NCBI RefSeq assembly: GCF_050320395.1
Contig: NZ_CP144459.1
Location: 1,302,001 to 1,366,000, forward strand
DNA length: 64,000 nt
Source of the DNA: Treponema_C sp050320395
GTDB taxonomy: Bacteria > Spirochaetota > Spirochaetia > Treponematales > Treponemataceae
Direction of reading: 5' to 3'
The translations under genes and the position numbers were made by a program. Positions 1 through 7,783 of the stretch are shown piece after piece. The number at the start of each line of letters is the position of its first letter. Within the stretch, counting starts at the first letter, position 1. The notes beneath the pieces were generated by a model. The model had not been told where the DNA came from. It made no database searches and saw only the letters and a list, made by a program, of their open reading frames with translations.

Positions 1-1
1 G

Positions 2-601
2 TTTTATAAAGCCTAAGCGCTTACCGTAATAGGGATTTGAAAAATCGGTTGCAATAACGGGCTTGATAAGCGACATTATGACTTCACCTGTATCCGGTTT
101 TGTGTAAAAAAAATAATCCTGTTGAGTATTTTTATATACATCGTACCAATATTCGTACATTGCATATTCCCGTGTTGTCGCATTTTGATGGTAGACCGGA
201 CAGCCGGGGACTTCGGAATACACCATACATTTATCCAAACCCAGATTTTTATTCAAACGTATGTATTTATTTACTTCGCGTGAAATGATTGCTCCGTTTA
301 TCCAGGGACCGCTTTTTTCCGACTTGTCCGTCATTGCCGCGTGAATGGTAACATTAGCGCACAAATGTTCAATCATATCATAATAATTTGCAAACCGCGT
401 ATTCGTATTTTCCGTCAGATGCTCAAGTACTTGCTCATAGGCGCGCTGTATTTCCGTATTTGTACTTCGATAACTGTGAATAAGTATAAAAAATGTCAGC
501 AAAAAAACGGGTATGGATCCTATACAGATATTTATAAGAATAAGCTTTTTGAAAATACCGGAAGAAAATCTTTGTTTTAAATGAGTATATGTATTTTGCA
601 A
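2..601 (-). CDS. Membrane-anchored sensor protein, N-terminal part (truncated by window edge)
   Basis: An open frame of 200 codons runs off the left edge and reads on the minus strand. It begins at a TTG (599-601): no ATG exists upstream, and the hydrophobic segment at residues about 17-42 has to be included. After this single membrane segment comes a mixed hydrophilic stretch (Tyr- and Cys-containing, with TGEVIM and PYYGKR near the end) that looks like an extracytoplasmic Cache-type sensor. This layout is usual for YesM-like histidine kinases or membrane AraC/YesN-like regulators, but the output domain is outside the window, so the class cannot be decided. No Shine-Dalgarno is visible. The start codon lies inside a 20-bp copy of the tRNA-Pro 3' end, so the natural 5' end may have been lost or replaced. 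The product name is inferred from architecture only. Confidence 0.6.
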   Translation of the reverse strand, partial: MQNTYTHLKQRFSSGIFKKLILINICIGSIPVFLLTFFILIHSYRSTNTEIQRAYEQVLEHLTENTNTRFANYYDMIEHLCANVTIHAAMTDKSEKSGPWINGAIISREVNKYIRLNKNLGLDKCMVYSEVPGCPVYHQNATTREYAMYEYWYDVYKNTQQDYFFYTKPDTGEVIMSLIKPVIATDFSNPYYGKRLGFIK

Positions 602-620
602 ATCGGGCAGGGGGGATTTG
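601..620. repeat. 20-bp direct repeat of the tRNA-Pro 3' end (copy 1)
   Basis: This stretch is identical over 20 bases to 752-771, which covers the T-arm/acceptor end of tRNA-Pro. A 7-base match (CTCTTGG) follows both copies but at different spacing, so copy 1 may be a decayed tRNA end. Duplicated tRNA 3' ends are the classic scar of site-specific integration, but only about 130 bp separate the two copies and no integrase is present in the window. Confidence 0.75.
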
Positions 621-673
621 CTCTTGGCAAGTCGCAATCCGGCTCCTTGCTCTGAGCCGCCTCTTTCGCTTAC

Positions 674-695
674 GCTGCCATCCGTGGCAGCTTTT
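674..695 (+). terminator. Hairpin with T-run in the tRNA-Pro downstream region
   Basis: GCTGCCA and TGGCAGC form a 7-bp stem around a TCCG loop and are followed by TTTT on the plus strand. It looks like a small intrinsic terminator but no plus-strand gene precedes it. The surrounding 621-720 segment has no coding frame I trust and looks like a non-coding intergenic element. Confidence 0.35.
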
Positions 696-720
696 CCTCG
701 CCCCTGCTCGGCGCTCAATC

Positions 721-747
721 GGTTCAAATCCCCCTCCAAAGGGGGAT
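721..747. repeat. Inverted T-arm copy and short hairpin downstream of tRNA-Pro
   Basis: Positions 721-734 are the exact reverse complement of 762-775, the T-arm of tRNA-Pro, over 14 bases. Within the same stretch ATCCCCC (728-734) pairs with GGGGGAT (741-747) around a 6-base loop. Read on the minus strand this hairpin lies directly after the tRNA and could serve as a weak terminator (only TTT follows) or compete with tRNA folding. Confidence 0.5.
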
Positions 748-753
748 CAGTAA

Positions 754-825
754 TCGGGCAGGGGGGATTTGAACCCCCGGCCTCTTGGTCCCGAACCAAG
801 CGCGCTCCCCCTGCGCTACTGCCCG
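754..825 (-). tRNA. tRNA-Pro (anticodon CGG)
   Basis: The reverse complement folds as a full cloverleaf of 72 nt: 7-bp acceptor stem CGGGCAG/CTGCCCG, D-stem GCGC/GCGC, anticodon stem CTTGG/CCAAG with loop TTCGGGA (anticodon CGG), 5-nt variable loop, T-stem GGGGG/CCCCC with TTCAAAT loop, and discriminator A73. The 3' CCA is not encoded. The gene is followed on its own strand by the hairpin at 728-747. Confidence 0.95.
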
Positions 826-982
826 AAGCGGCAGTTGTCCAAAACTTACGTTTTTGAACAACTCCCATATAAAAACAGGGTTTATATAAAACCGCAAAGC
901 CGCACAAAGAGCCGCAAAATCCGAGTACAAGTATGCGTACCGGCGGTTTTCATCGTGCACCTTTCAAACCCTGCTAAGGTGC

Positions 983-1010
983 AAAAAAAAGTCCATCTGA
1001 AGCGATGGAC
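983..1010 (-). terminator. Intrinsic terminator of tRNA-Asp
   Basis: On the minus strand GTCCATC and GATGGAC form a 7-bp stem with a 6-nt loop, followed by eight T residues. It starts 4 bases past the tRNA-Asp 3' end. Confidence 0.9.
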
Positions 1011-1013
1011 TAG

Positions 1014-1087
1014 CGGGAGTGACGGGGCTTGAACCCGCGATCTTCGGCTTGACAGGCCGACGCGATAACCAGCTTCGCTACACCCCC
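1014..1087 (-). tRNA. tRNA-Asp (anticodon GTC)
   Basis: The reverse complement folds as a 74-nt cloverleaf: acceptor GGGGGTG/CACTCCC with one G-U pair, anticodon stem TCGGC/GCCGA with loop CTGTCAA (anticodon GTC), T-arm with GGTTCAAGCC, and discriminator G73 as expected for Asp. CCA is not encoded. A promoter and an intrinsic terminator bracket it, so it is its own transcription unit. Confidence 0.95.
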
Positions 1088-1099
1088 GTAATGGAACAT

Positions 1100-1128
1100 A
1101 CTATATCATAAGCAAACTATTTGGTCAA
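1100..1128 (-). promoter_or_regulatory. Sigma-70-type promoter of tRNA-Asp
   Basis: On the minus strand TTGACC (1123-1128) and TATAGT (1100-1105) are separated by 17 bases, and the tRNA begins 12 bases past the -10 box. Confidence 0.75.
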
Positions 1129-1159
1129 GGGGCTGAAAGCGCATTTGACGATTTTTTGC

Positions 1160-1573
1160 CTATTTTGTCAGCGAAAAATAGTATTTCGCCATTTCCTTAT
1201 CGGTTATCAGAATATGGTCAAAAAGCCAGTCGCGCAAAAAACGTACAAAATTATTCGGAACAAACTGTTTGCCCTGCGTATAGGCATTTACCGAGGTCAG
1301 TATTTCTTTTACAAAGGATTCATGCTTGTGTTTATGTTCCTGAAAATGGGGATATTTCATGCCTTCCATCAACCGTTCCTCATCTTTAAAATGGAACAGA
1401 ACATAATCGACCAATTCTTTCATTACTTCTCGGAATTTTTCATCAAGCTCACCTTTTTCTCCCAAACAGGCGTTATACAGCATATTAGTTAAATGCACCA
1501 AATGTCTGTGCTGTCTATCTACAATCTCAATGCCTACGTCAAAGGAGGGATCCCACACAATAAAATCACTCAT
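1160..1573 (-). CDS. Bacteriohemerythrin
   Basis: This 137-residue protein is a single-domain hemerythrin, a four-helix bundle binding O2 at a di-iron site. The diagnostic ligands are all present: H in VDRQH, HFKDEE, the HxxxH of EHKHKHE, and the final H/D pair of DHILITD. The ATG at 1571-1573 is chosen over the longer frame because GGGAG lies just upstream and the protein then starts directly with the typical short helix containing VWDPSFDVGIEIVD. It follows the ROK-like kinase on the same strand after 73 bp. In an anaerobe it may bind or deliver oxygen away from sensitive enzymes; with an oxygen-labile glycyl radical enzyme in the same cluster that role is plausible but inferred. Confidence 0.93.
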   Translation of the reverse strand: MSDFIVWDPSFDVGIEIVDRQHRHLVHLTNMLYNACLGEKGELDEKFREVMKELVDYVLFHFKDEERLMEGMKYPHFQEHKHKHESFVKEILTSVNAYTQGKQFVPNNFVRFLRDWLFDHILITDKEMAKYYFSLTK

Positions 1574-1646
1574 TATAATACTCCCGTTTAACGAAAAGAG
1601 TATATACAAAACGGGAAAAAAAATCCAGTCCGGTGAAAAGAGCCTG

Positions 1647-3518
1647 TTAGATCACATTTTTGCGATAACTCGCATAATGTATTGCACCGATTGCTTGGGC
1701 AAATTGGGCGATTGTATACGTACCGCTGTCTTTGAGCTGCCTCATAAGCGGTGTTGCCGCCATTTCGTCATCCGCAGCCTCAAATCCGTTTGCCGCTATG
1801 CGCTTTTGTGCACCTCGGCATAAAAGCTTAAAGCAATTTTCCTGTTTTACCAGCCGGCCGAATAATATGGCTTTATTTGCGCTCGATTCCAAAATACGTT
1901 GTGTTTCACAAAAGGCAACCGCAAGATATTCACCGATTTCACAAAAGATGCGTTCGGCCTCCTCATTGCCTCCGGTTGCGGCCAAAGACATAAGGTGCTC
2001 TAAAAAAGGTTTACGCATATCTTTAGGAGAAGTAGGAGTATAGAGCCCCTGAGATTTTGCATCCTCTTTTTTTTCGTATAAAAAGTTTTTTTCAAACAAT
2101 TGCCGATATAAGGCCGGTTTTGCGGTTTCAAAATATTTTAGTGCAAGTCTGAATGCGCCGCTTTGACTCGTATATTTTTGCAGGGTGCCCGCAAGCTTTG
2201 TATTAAAGTTGTTTATGCTGCGCACATCGTCGCTTGAAAATTCTTTTTCGGGCCATGAACCTAAATCGATAATAAAGTTATATACTTCAAGAGGTATATC
2301 GGGGATTTTCCCTTCACCGTCCAAATAGCCCGTTCCCAGTTCGGTTCCCAAAGTATAGGCTAAAACCCCCGTATTTACCGACGATGTATCGGTATATGCC
2401 GTTTCCGCCGCCGCGCTGAATGCGGCCATGGGGCCGTCATTAACAATACCGACAACACCGTTTTCTTTAACAAATTGTGCAAGCATTTTGTTTAAAGGAG
2501 TAATCAGCCGGAATTCTTTTTCATAATCGACGGCGGGATTTTCCCGTATACCGCGCGTTTTAAATACTTCTCCGCCGACAATACTGTCTTGTACTACAAC
2601 ATCGGGGAACGAAAGACCTATACCGTCATATAAAGGAAGTTCAATTCCGTTTTCAAAGGCAAATTGTTTTGCTTTTTCGGTACACTTGATAATCAATTCG
2701 TCGCTTGCTTCAACCGGCATGGCTGTATCCGTAATTTCGTTAAAACGGCTGTCTGCCCTGTAACGCATAAAATCAACCAATGCAATAACAGGATCGATAA
2801 GTTCATGTATGCGCGTAAAACCCGCAGGAAACCAATCGTATTCTTTTAAAGCGGTAAGTTTTCCGTTTACGGATAAAGCAAGTTTTATATCCGTCCCGCC
2901 CACATCAATACCGATTAAAATACCCTTATCGCTTTTTTGTACGGCTTCTTTCAGTTTTTCTCCGACAAACCCGCAGTTTTGCCGTTTTGCAGCATACATA
3001 AAATCCGAAGGCATATCGGCAGTATCGAAGAGATCAACTTCGATTTTTGAATCGGTTCGCATATCCAGTGCATCCAATATGCGTTCGGCAACGTTTACGG
3101 CCCGTCCGTATTCTTTTCTTTGTGCGCGTTCCGTAAAAATACCGAATTTTTCGATAAAACAATTGTAGATATATGTAACTTCCGCACTTTTTTCACTCGT
3201 ATAAAATTTCATCGAGCGGGCGCCCAGGCAGGAAATAATATTGTATAATTCCGCCATACAGTAATCCCGTATAAAGAGCGCTTCAAGTTCTTTTGCCGGC
3301 ATTTTTTCCGTTTTGCCGGTTTGTACACTTGCGGGAACGTTGAAAGCGGGAATCGTGTAGTCGAAACGGCGCTTATAGCCTTCCGCAGTTACAAGTGCAA
3401 GGCTGAATCGTCTGATTTTTTCGTTTTTAAGTTGTGCAAAACATTCACGTACATCATTTATATATACGGTTTTACCGTTTTGAGCTTCCGAAATAAAGCG
3501 CTCCGTTATACTGTTCAT
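1647..3518 (-). CDS. ROK-like sugar kinase with a long N-terminal extension
   Basis: The protein has 623 residues, about twice the usual ROK length. The phosphate-binding motif GIDVGGTDIK sits at residues 203-212, after roughly 200 residues I cannot assign. Further on, NDGPMAA matches the ROK catalytic Asp region and GTELGTGYLDG the second phosphate loop. The zinc-binding CxCGxxGC motif of most bacterial ROK proteins is not visible. The start at 3516-3518 follows a strong GAGGAGG. It is downstream of the GRE activase (64-bp gap) and probably co-transcribed. The family usually phosphorylates hexoses or serves as repressor; no helix-turn-helix is visible, so a kinase acting on the imported sugar before the GRE step is the likelier role. 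Substrate unknown. Confidence 0.75.
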   Translation of the reverse strand: MNSITERFISEAQNGKTVYINDVRECFAQLKNEKIRRFSLALVTAEGYKRRFDYTIPAFNVPASVQTGKTEKMPAKELEALFIRDYCMAELYNIISCLGARSMKFYTSEKSAEVTYIYNCFIEKFGIFTERAQRKEYGRAVNVAERILDALDMRTDSKIEVDLFDTADMPSDFMYAAKRQNCGFVGEKLKEAVQKSDKGILIGIDVGGTDIKLALSVNGKLTALKEYDWFPAGFTRIHELIDPVIALVDFMRYRADSRFNEITDTAMPVEASDELIIKCTEKAKQFAFENGIELPLYDGIGLSFPDVVVQDSIVGGEVFKTRGIRENPAVDYEKEFRLITPLNKMLAQFVKENGVVGIVNDGPMAAFSAAAETAYTDTSSVNTGVLAYTLGTELGTGYLDGEGKIPDIPLEVYNFIIDLGSWPEKEFSSDDVRSINNFNTKLAGTLQKYTSQSGAFRLALKYFETAKPALYRQLFEKNFLYEKKEDAKSQGLYTPTSPKDMRKPFLEHLMSLAATGGNEEAERIFCEIGEYLAVAFCETQRILESSANKAILFGRLVKQENCFKLLCRGAQKRIAANGFEAADDEMAATPLMRQLKDSGTYTIAQFAQAIGAIHYASYRKNVI

Positions 3519-3582
3519 TTTTTCCTCCTCGGTGCCCGTCAATAAAGCCGCAGTGCTTTTGACGGTTTTATATTATTTTACA

Positions 3583-4350
3583 TTATATGATACTTACTCC
3601 GCACGAAACGGCGATTTTTTTGAACTCATTCATTTGCGAGTCGGAAAAGGGTTTTAATCCTTCAAACCGTTTAAAGCCTGAATTGTGCAGTTCGTTGTAT
3701 TTTGCGCTTGCAAGCGGATTAAAATTAAGCAGTTCCCACCGTATTGAAGAATCGATACTGCCGATAAAAGTTCCTATTTCAATAATATTTTTTTCATCCG
3801 CCGTATAACCGGGAATAAGGGGCGTGCGCGCAATCAAACGTCCCGTCCCTTTGAGTTTTTCGGCGGCATATTTAAAATTCTCCCGTATAAGCTCGTTATC
3901 GGCACCGATTGCCGCCTTATGTTTTTCCGTATCGAAAATTTTTATATCCGCCAATATAAGATCGATTGAATCGACGGCTTTTTGAATGCTCTCACGCGGG
4001 GCATACAGGGACGTTTCAAGGGCAGTGTGAATTTTTTTTGTCCGCAAAATATCGGCGGCCGTACATACATCGTCGATTTGCGCTAAAGCTTCTCCGCCTG
4101 AAAATGTTACACCTCCTCCTGAAACTTCAAAAAACACGCTGTCCGCCTGTACTTCTTCGGCAAGAGCTTCAGGTGCAATGCAGCGACACTTTTTAGCTTT
4201 TTTGCTTTTTTGTACATCCGCAATACCGAATTCCAAGCCTTCGGGGTTTTGACACCACAAACAGCGTAAGGGGCAGCCTTTTAAAAAAACGGTGGTGCGG
4301 ATTCCCGGCCCGTCATGCAGAGAAAAACGCTGAATATCAAATATCGTCAT
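3583..4350 (-). CDS. Glycyl radical enzyme activase (radical SAM, PflA/PflC type)
   Basis: The enzyme uses a [4Fe-4S] cluster and S-adenosylmethionine to place the radical on the partner GRE. The cluster motif CPLRCLWC gives Cys26, Cys30 and Cys33 (CxxxCxxC); the conserved FSLHDGPGIRTTVFLKGC leads into it, and GGGVTFSGGEAL is the family's SAM-binding GGE region. At 255 residues it is short: the two-cluster ferredoxin insert found in many GRE activases is reduced to a Lys-rich stretch with one CxC. The start at 4348-4350 overlaps the GRE stop by 14 bases, which implies translational coupling; the longer upstream frame lies in the GRE coding region and is not used. Confidence 0.93.
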   Translation of the reverse strand: MTIFDIQRFSLHDGPGIRTTVFLKGCPLRCLWCQNPEGLEFGIADVQKSKKAKKCRCIAPEALAEEVQADSVFFEVSGGGVTFSGGEALAQIDDVCTAADILRTKKIHTALETSLYAPRESIQKAVDSIDLILADIKIFDTEKHKAAIGADNELIRENFKYAAEKLKGTGRLIARTPLIPGYTADEKNIIEIGTFIGSIDSSIRWELLNFNPLASAKYNELHNSGFKRFEGLKPFSDSQMNEFKKIAVSCGVSII

Positions 4351-6721
4351 AACTTGTGCGCGCGATAATTTCGTTTTGCAAATCGGCCGCCAATTCGGTA
4401 AAATACGCGGTATAGCCTGCAACACGGATAGTAAGGGAGCGGTATGCTTCCGGATTTTTTTGCGCTGCCAACAAATCTTCTTTTCGCACCACATTAAATT
4501 GGGCGTGATTGATTTTCAGGCGGACAAACCCGCGTAAAAAAGCCGAAAATTTATGTATTCCCTCTTTTGTTTTAAAAAACTGCGGTAAGAACTTCATATT
4601 AAGCAGGGTACCGTTACTTCCGCGCGATGAATCGATACGTGAAACGGATTTTAAAACGGCTGTAGGCCCGTTTATATCGCGGCCGTATACCGCAGATTGT
4701 CCGCCGTCTGCAAGGGGCGTTCCTGCCGACCTTCCGTCCGGAGAAGCGCCGACATTTGCCCCCATCGGAACGTGTGCGCTTACGGTATACATTCCCGTAT
4801 GATACGGCCCTCCGCGGTAATTTTTTAATCCCTTGAATTTATCGGAAAAATATACAATCCATTTATTTGCAATATTGTCCACCCATTCAATATCGTTGCC
4901 GTATTTGGGCGCATCGTTAAGCAATAGGGTGCGCAGGTTTTCGGCGTCTTTAAAGTTTGTCCGCAGTGCCTGAAGCAATTCTTTTTGAGAGATTTTTTTC
5001 TCATCATAGACAAGCTGTTTTAACGCTGCAAGAGAGTCGGCAATATTGGCAGGCTGAATTACCTGAATGCCCGAAAGATTATAATGTGCCCCGCCTGCGG
5101 TTACGTCAAGTCCCTTTGCAAGACAATCGTCTATAACACTCGATAAAAACGCTGTCGGAAGCAGGCGTTGGTGGACTTTTTCAACCACTTCACATGCGCC
5201 TATCATTTTATCGAAAAAATAATCGATTTGTGTTTGAAAGGCTTTTTCGACATCTTCATAGGTTTTAAAATCTTCCAAAGTTCCCGTTTCGGGTCCCAAT
5301 TGTGCACCGGTTAAAAGACACACGCCGTTATTTAATGCCAGTTCCAAAACCTTGGGTAAATTAAACATTGCCGCATCGCTCCAGCCCAAGTTGTTTCCGT
5401 GGGTGGTAAGCTCAACACAGCCGACAATCGCATAGTTTTTTGCATCCTTTTCCGATATCCCCTGGGCACGGAGGGCAGGGACTATACTTTCGTCGTTGAA
5501 TACCTGCGGCATACCGCTTCCTTTTCCGATAACGGCCGAACATTCATTTAAAAGAGTTTCCGGTGAATTTTCGTGTAAGCGGGCCGAAAGGTTCGGCTGC
5601 GGCAATCCCAAATGCTCCTGGGCTTTTAAAAACAGGTATGAAAGCTCATTGCTTGCATCGCTTCCGTCTTCTTTAATACCGCCGAGGGCAATATTAAAAC
5701 CGATGGGAAAACCGGCAAAAAAAGCGGCACTGTGAGAATTGCGTAAATATACAATCTGGTTGAATTTAAGCCAGAGCGCTTCAATCAATTCAAGAGCGCT
5801 TTCGTCATTCAATGTACCCTTGTCGATATCCGAGCGGTAATACGGATACAGATATTGGTCGGCTCTTCCCGGCGAAAACGACGAAGCGTTGCTTTCCATC
5901 TGCAGCAGTACATATAAAAACCATAAAGCCTGCAATGCTTCTCTGAACGTTTCCGCCGTACACTCGGGTGCTTCCGATGCAAGTTTGCGGCATATCCGCT
6001 CGATTTCGGCAAGATTCGCCTTATCCTCTTGGGCGGCCGTTTTTTGCATGTCGGCGGCAAGGTCGGCATAACGCTTTATAAAGCGGCGGGCTCCGTTTAA
6101 TACCTCTATTACGCATTCGTAAAATTCGATTTTAGCCGGATCTTTTTCTTTTTTTAAATATGCTTCGGCTTCTTTACAAATACCGGCCGCTCCGAGCCTG
6201 ATCCATTTTTCGGTATCGGGGCAAATATGTCCCTGGGCATGGTCTTTTTGATTGATTTTTACCACTTTTGCAATGGAATCAATCAATTCCGCACCTTCGG
6301 CGCGTATCGTATCTTCCAAGGATTTTCCCTTCCAATAAGGCAGGATAAATTCTCTAAAGTCTTTTATGTCTTCCGGATGTACATTGAATTTATCCTGCGC
6401 CCGGCTGTGAAGGGTTTCGATTTCTTTATCGATCCATGAAATGCCTGATTCGGGAAAGACGACTCCCGCTCTTACTCCTGCGGTTCTGTTGCCTACAATC
6501 AATTCTTGGGCATCTATTGAAATATGCAAAAGCTCCATAGCGGCGGCAAGCGAGTGAGCGCGTTTTTTGGCGGTACTCAAGGCTTCATTCTTTTTATAGG
6601 ATTCGGTAATAATATGTGCCTGTTCGAGCGACATAAAACGTTTTTCGTCAAACATCTTATTTTTAAGGGACAGGATTCTTTCGGACGGCCGGGCCGTTCT
6701 TATGATTTCTATTGTTTTCAT
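4337..6721 (-). CDS. Glycyl radical enzyme, PflD/YbiW-like
   Basis: The protein has 794 residues and both GRE hallmarks: the thiyl motif GCVE with Cys435 and Glu437, and the glycyl loop RVAGYTAYF with Gly769, 25 residues before the C-terminus. The Cys-x-Glu pair marks the dehydratase/lyase branch rather than true pyruvate formate-lyase, which has CC. Stretches such as GNRT, ESNASS, FAGFP and GCVEL recall E. coli PflD from memory; that enzyme and YbiW are reported to open phosphorylated 1,5-anhydrohexitols. Substrate here is therefore inferred, with diol or hydroxyproline dehydratases as alternatives. The start (6719-6721) is chosen because MKTIEIIRTARPSERI aligns with family N-termini; the longer frame would fill the gap after the AraC gene. 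The Shine-Dalgarno is weak. Confidence 0.9.
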   Translation of the reverse strand: MKTIEIIRTARPSERILSLKNKMFDEKRFMSLEQAHIITESYKKNEALSTAKKRAHSLAAAMELLHISIDAQELIVGNRTAGVRAGVVFPESGISWIDKEIETLHSRAQDKFNVHPEDIKDFREFILPYWKGKSLEDTIRAEGAELIDSIAKVVKINQKDHAQGHICPDTEKWIRLGAAGICKEAEAYLKKEKDPAKIEFYECVIEVLNGARRFIKRYADLAADMQKTAAQEDKANLAEIERICRKLASEAPECTAETFREALQALWFLYVLLQMESNASSFSPGRADQYLYPYYRSDIDKGTLNDESALELIEALWLKFNQIVYLRNSHSAAFFAGFPIGFNIALGGIKEDGSDASNELSYLFLKAQEHLGLPQPNLSARLHENSPETLLNECSAVIGKGSGMPQVFNDESIVPALRAQGISEKDAKNYAIVGCVELTTHGNNLGWSDAAMFNLPKVLELALNNGVCLLTGAQLGPETGTLEDFKTYEDVEKAFQTQIDYFFDKMIGACEVVEKVHQRLLPTAFLSSVIDDCLAKGLDVTAGGAHYNLSGIQVIQPANIADSLAALKQLVYDEKKISQKELLQALRTNFKDAENLRTLLLNDAPKYGNDIEWVDNIANKWIVYFSDKFKGLKNYRGGPYHTGMYTVSAHVPMGANVGASPDGRSAGTPLADGGQSAVYGRDINGPTAVLKSVSRIDSSRGSNGTLLNMKFLPQFFKTKEGIHKFSAFLRGFVRLKINHAQFNVVRKEDLLAAQKNPEAYRSLTIRVAGYTAYFTELAADLQNEIIARTSYDDI

Positions 6722-6851
6722 AGCTATATAATGGGGCTGTTTGTCCAATAAAGAAAGAGCGGATACTCGCGAGAAGGGGGGCAAAACTGAACTGAATATG
6801 AAATCGCAGGTTAATCGTTTAAGAGATAAAATGAATTTTTGGGGAATCGTT

Positions 6852-7706
6852 TTATGTTTTACGTTTTTGTCTGAATGCTCCGGGTGAAATGCCTTCAAAT
6901 TTTTTAAATAAATGCGAAAAATGTTTTGAATCGGCAATGCCCAATTCTTCGGCAATACAGTCAATCGTAAAATTGCTTGCGCAAAGAAGGTATTTCGCTT
7001 TTTCAATGCGCAGGTAATTTCGGTACTGCATGGGAGTCATCCCCGTTTTTTTCTTAAAATATCTGAATAAATAACTTTCGCTTACAAATACCGCTTGTGC
7101 CAACGACGCAATGTCAAAGTCATCGAGGTAGTGCTCCTGTATCCATAATTTACAGCGGTCTACAAGCGCATCTTTTTCGATAGGCGGCTGTAAAAAATAT
7201 CGTTTTAAAAGCGCAAAAAGTGTTTGCGCATACAGGCCGAGCAGTTCTTCACGATAAGCCTTATCGGACTTGAATTCGGTATACATCTTTTCTATGAGTG
7301 TACGAAACTCCCCATCCCTGTCCTTAACGACAACACTTTGGTCAATAGATTCAATTTTATCCGTTGCTATCCAAAAGCAATACACTTCCTGATAGGTATT
7401 TACATCCAGTTTTTCTTCATGATGGACCCCCGGCGGATAAATGACAAGGTTGAACATGCTTATATCCATATTTTTTCCGGCTTCTATGTGGGCCTTACCG
7501 TCTATAAAGTACAAAAATTCGTAAAAATCATGGGAATGCCGCTCGAAATTCCATATAGAACTGTGAGCACCGAAACGTTCGCATGACAAAATCTTTATGT
7601 TGTCAAAAGCGTTCCGGCATACTTTTTGCATAGGGTTGACCGCCGTATCCGGTTTTATGCCTGTGTCCATACCGAGAGTATACCCGATATATTCATTTTT
7701 GTACAC
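6852..7706 (-). CDS. AraC-family transcriptional regulator
   Basis: This 284-residue protein has an N-terminal cupin-like sensing domain (HSHDFYEFLYFIDGKA and VIYPPGVHHEE carry its His-rich strands) and a C-terminal double helix-turn-helix of about 100 residues ending in the AraC signature around LGIADSKHFSHLFKKFEGISPGAFR. The ATG at 7704-7706 follows AAAGGTG at a suitable distance. It lies 130 bp upstream of the GRE on the same strand and is divergent from the sugar-binding protein gene, with 77 bp between starts. This placement suggests it senses a sugar and controls both the GRE cluster and the importer; the effector is unknown. Confidence 0.92.
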   Translation of the reverse strand: MYKNEYIGYTLGMDTGIKPDTAVNPMQKVCRNAFDNIKILSCERFGAHSSIWNFERHSHDFYEFLYFIDGKAHIEAGKNMDISMFNLVIYPPGVHHEEKLDVNTYQEVYCFWIATDKIESIDQSVVVKDRDGEFRTLIEKMYTEFKSDKAYREELLGLYAQTLFALLKRYFLQPPIEKDALVDRCKLWIQEHYLDDFDIASLAQAVFVSESYLFRYFKKKTGMTPMQYRNYLRIEKAKYLLCASNFTIDCIAEELGIADSKHFSHLFKKFEGISPGAFRQKRKT

Positions 7707-7750
7707 CTTTTGGATAGTTATTGCCTGTATCGGTATTTAAAATCTCGATT

Positions 7751-7756
7751 TATAAT
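7751..7756 (+). promoter_or_regulatory. Candidate -10 box of the sugar importer operon
   Basis: A perfect TATAAT lies 28 bases before the binding-protein start codon. No recognisable -35 hexamer is found at 16-18 bases upstream, which fits a promoter needing an activator such as the divergent AraC protein. This is a motif match only. Confidence 0.45.
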
Positions 7757-7783
7757 ATATGCATTCAATATAGGAGGTTTCCG

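Noticed and set aside
721..747. Possible extra tRNA on the plus strand
   Set aside because: Only a T-arm-like piece is present; no anticodon arm or acceptor partner can be folded.
601..771. A complete integrated mobile element between tRNA-end repeats
   Set aside because: Only about 130 bp lies between the repeats and there is no integrase or cargo gene; at most it is a scar.
834..864. Imperfect inverted repeat upstream of tRNA-Pro as a regulatory site
   Set aside because: The arms have mismatches and no -35/-10 pair could be placed around them; too weak to list. The 826-982 spacer otherwise shows nothing.
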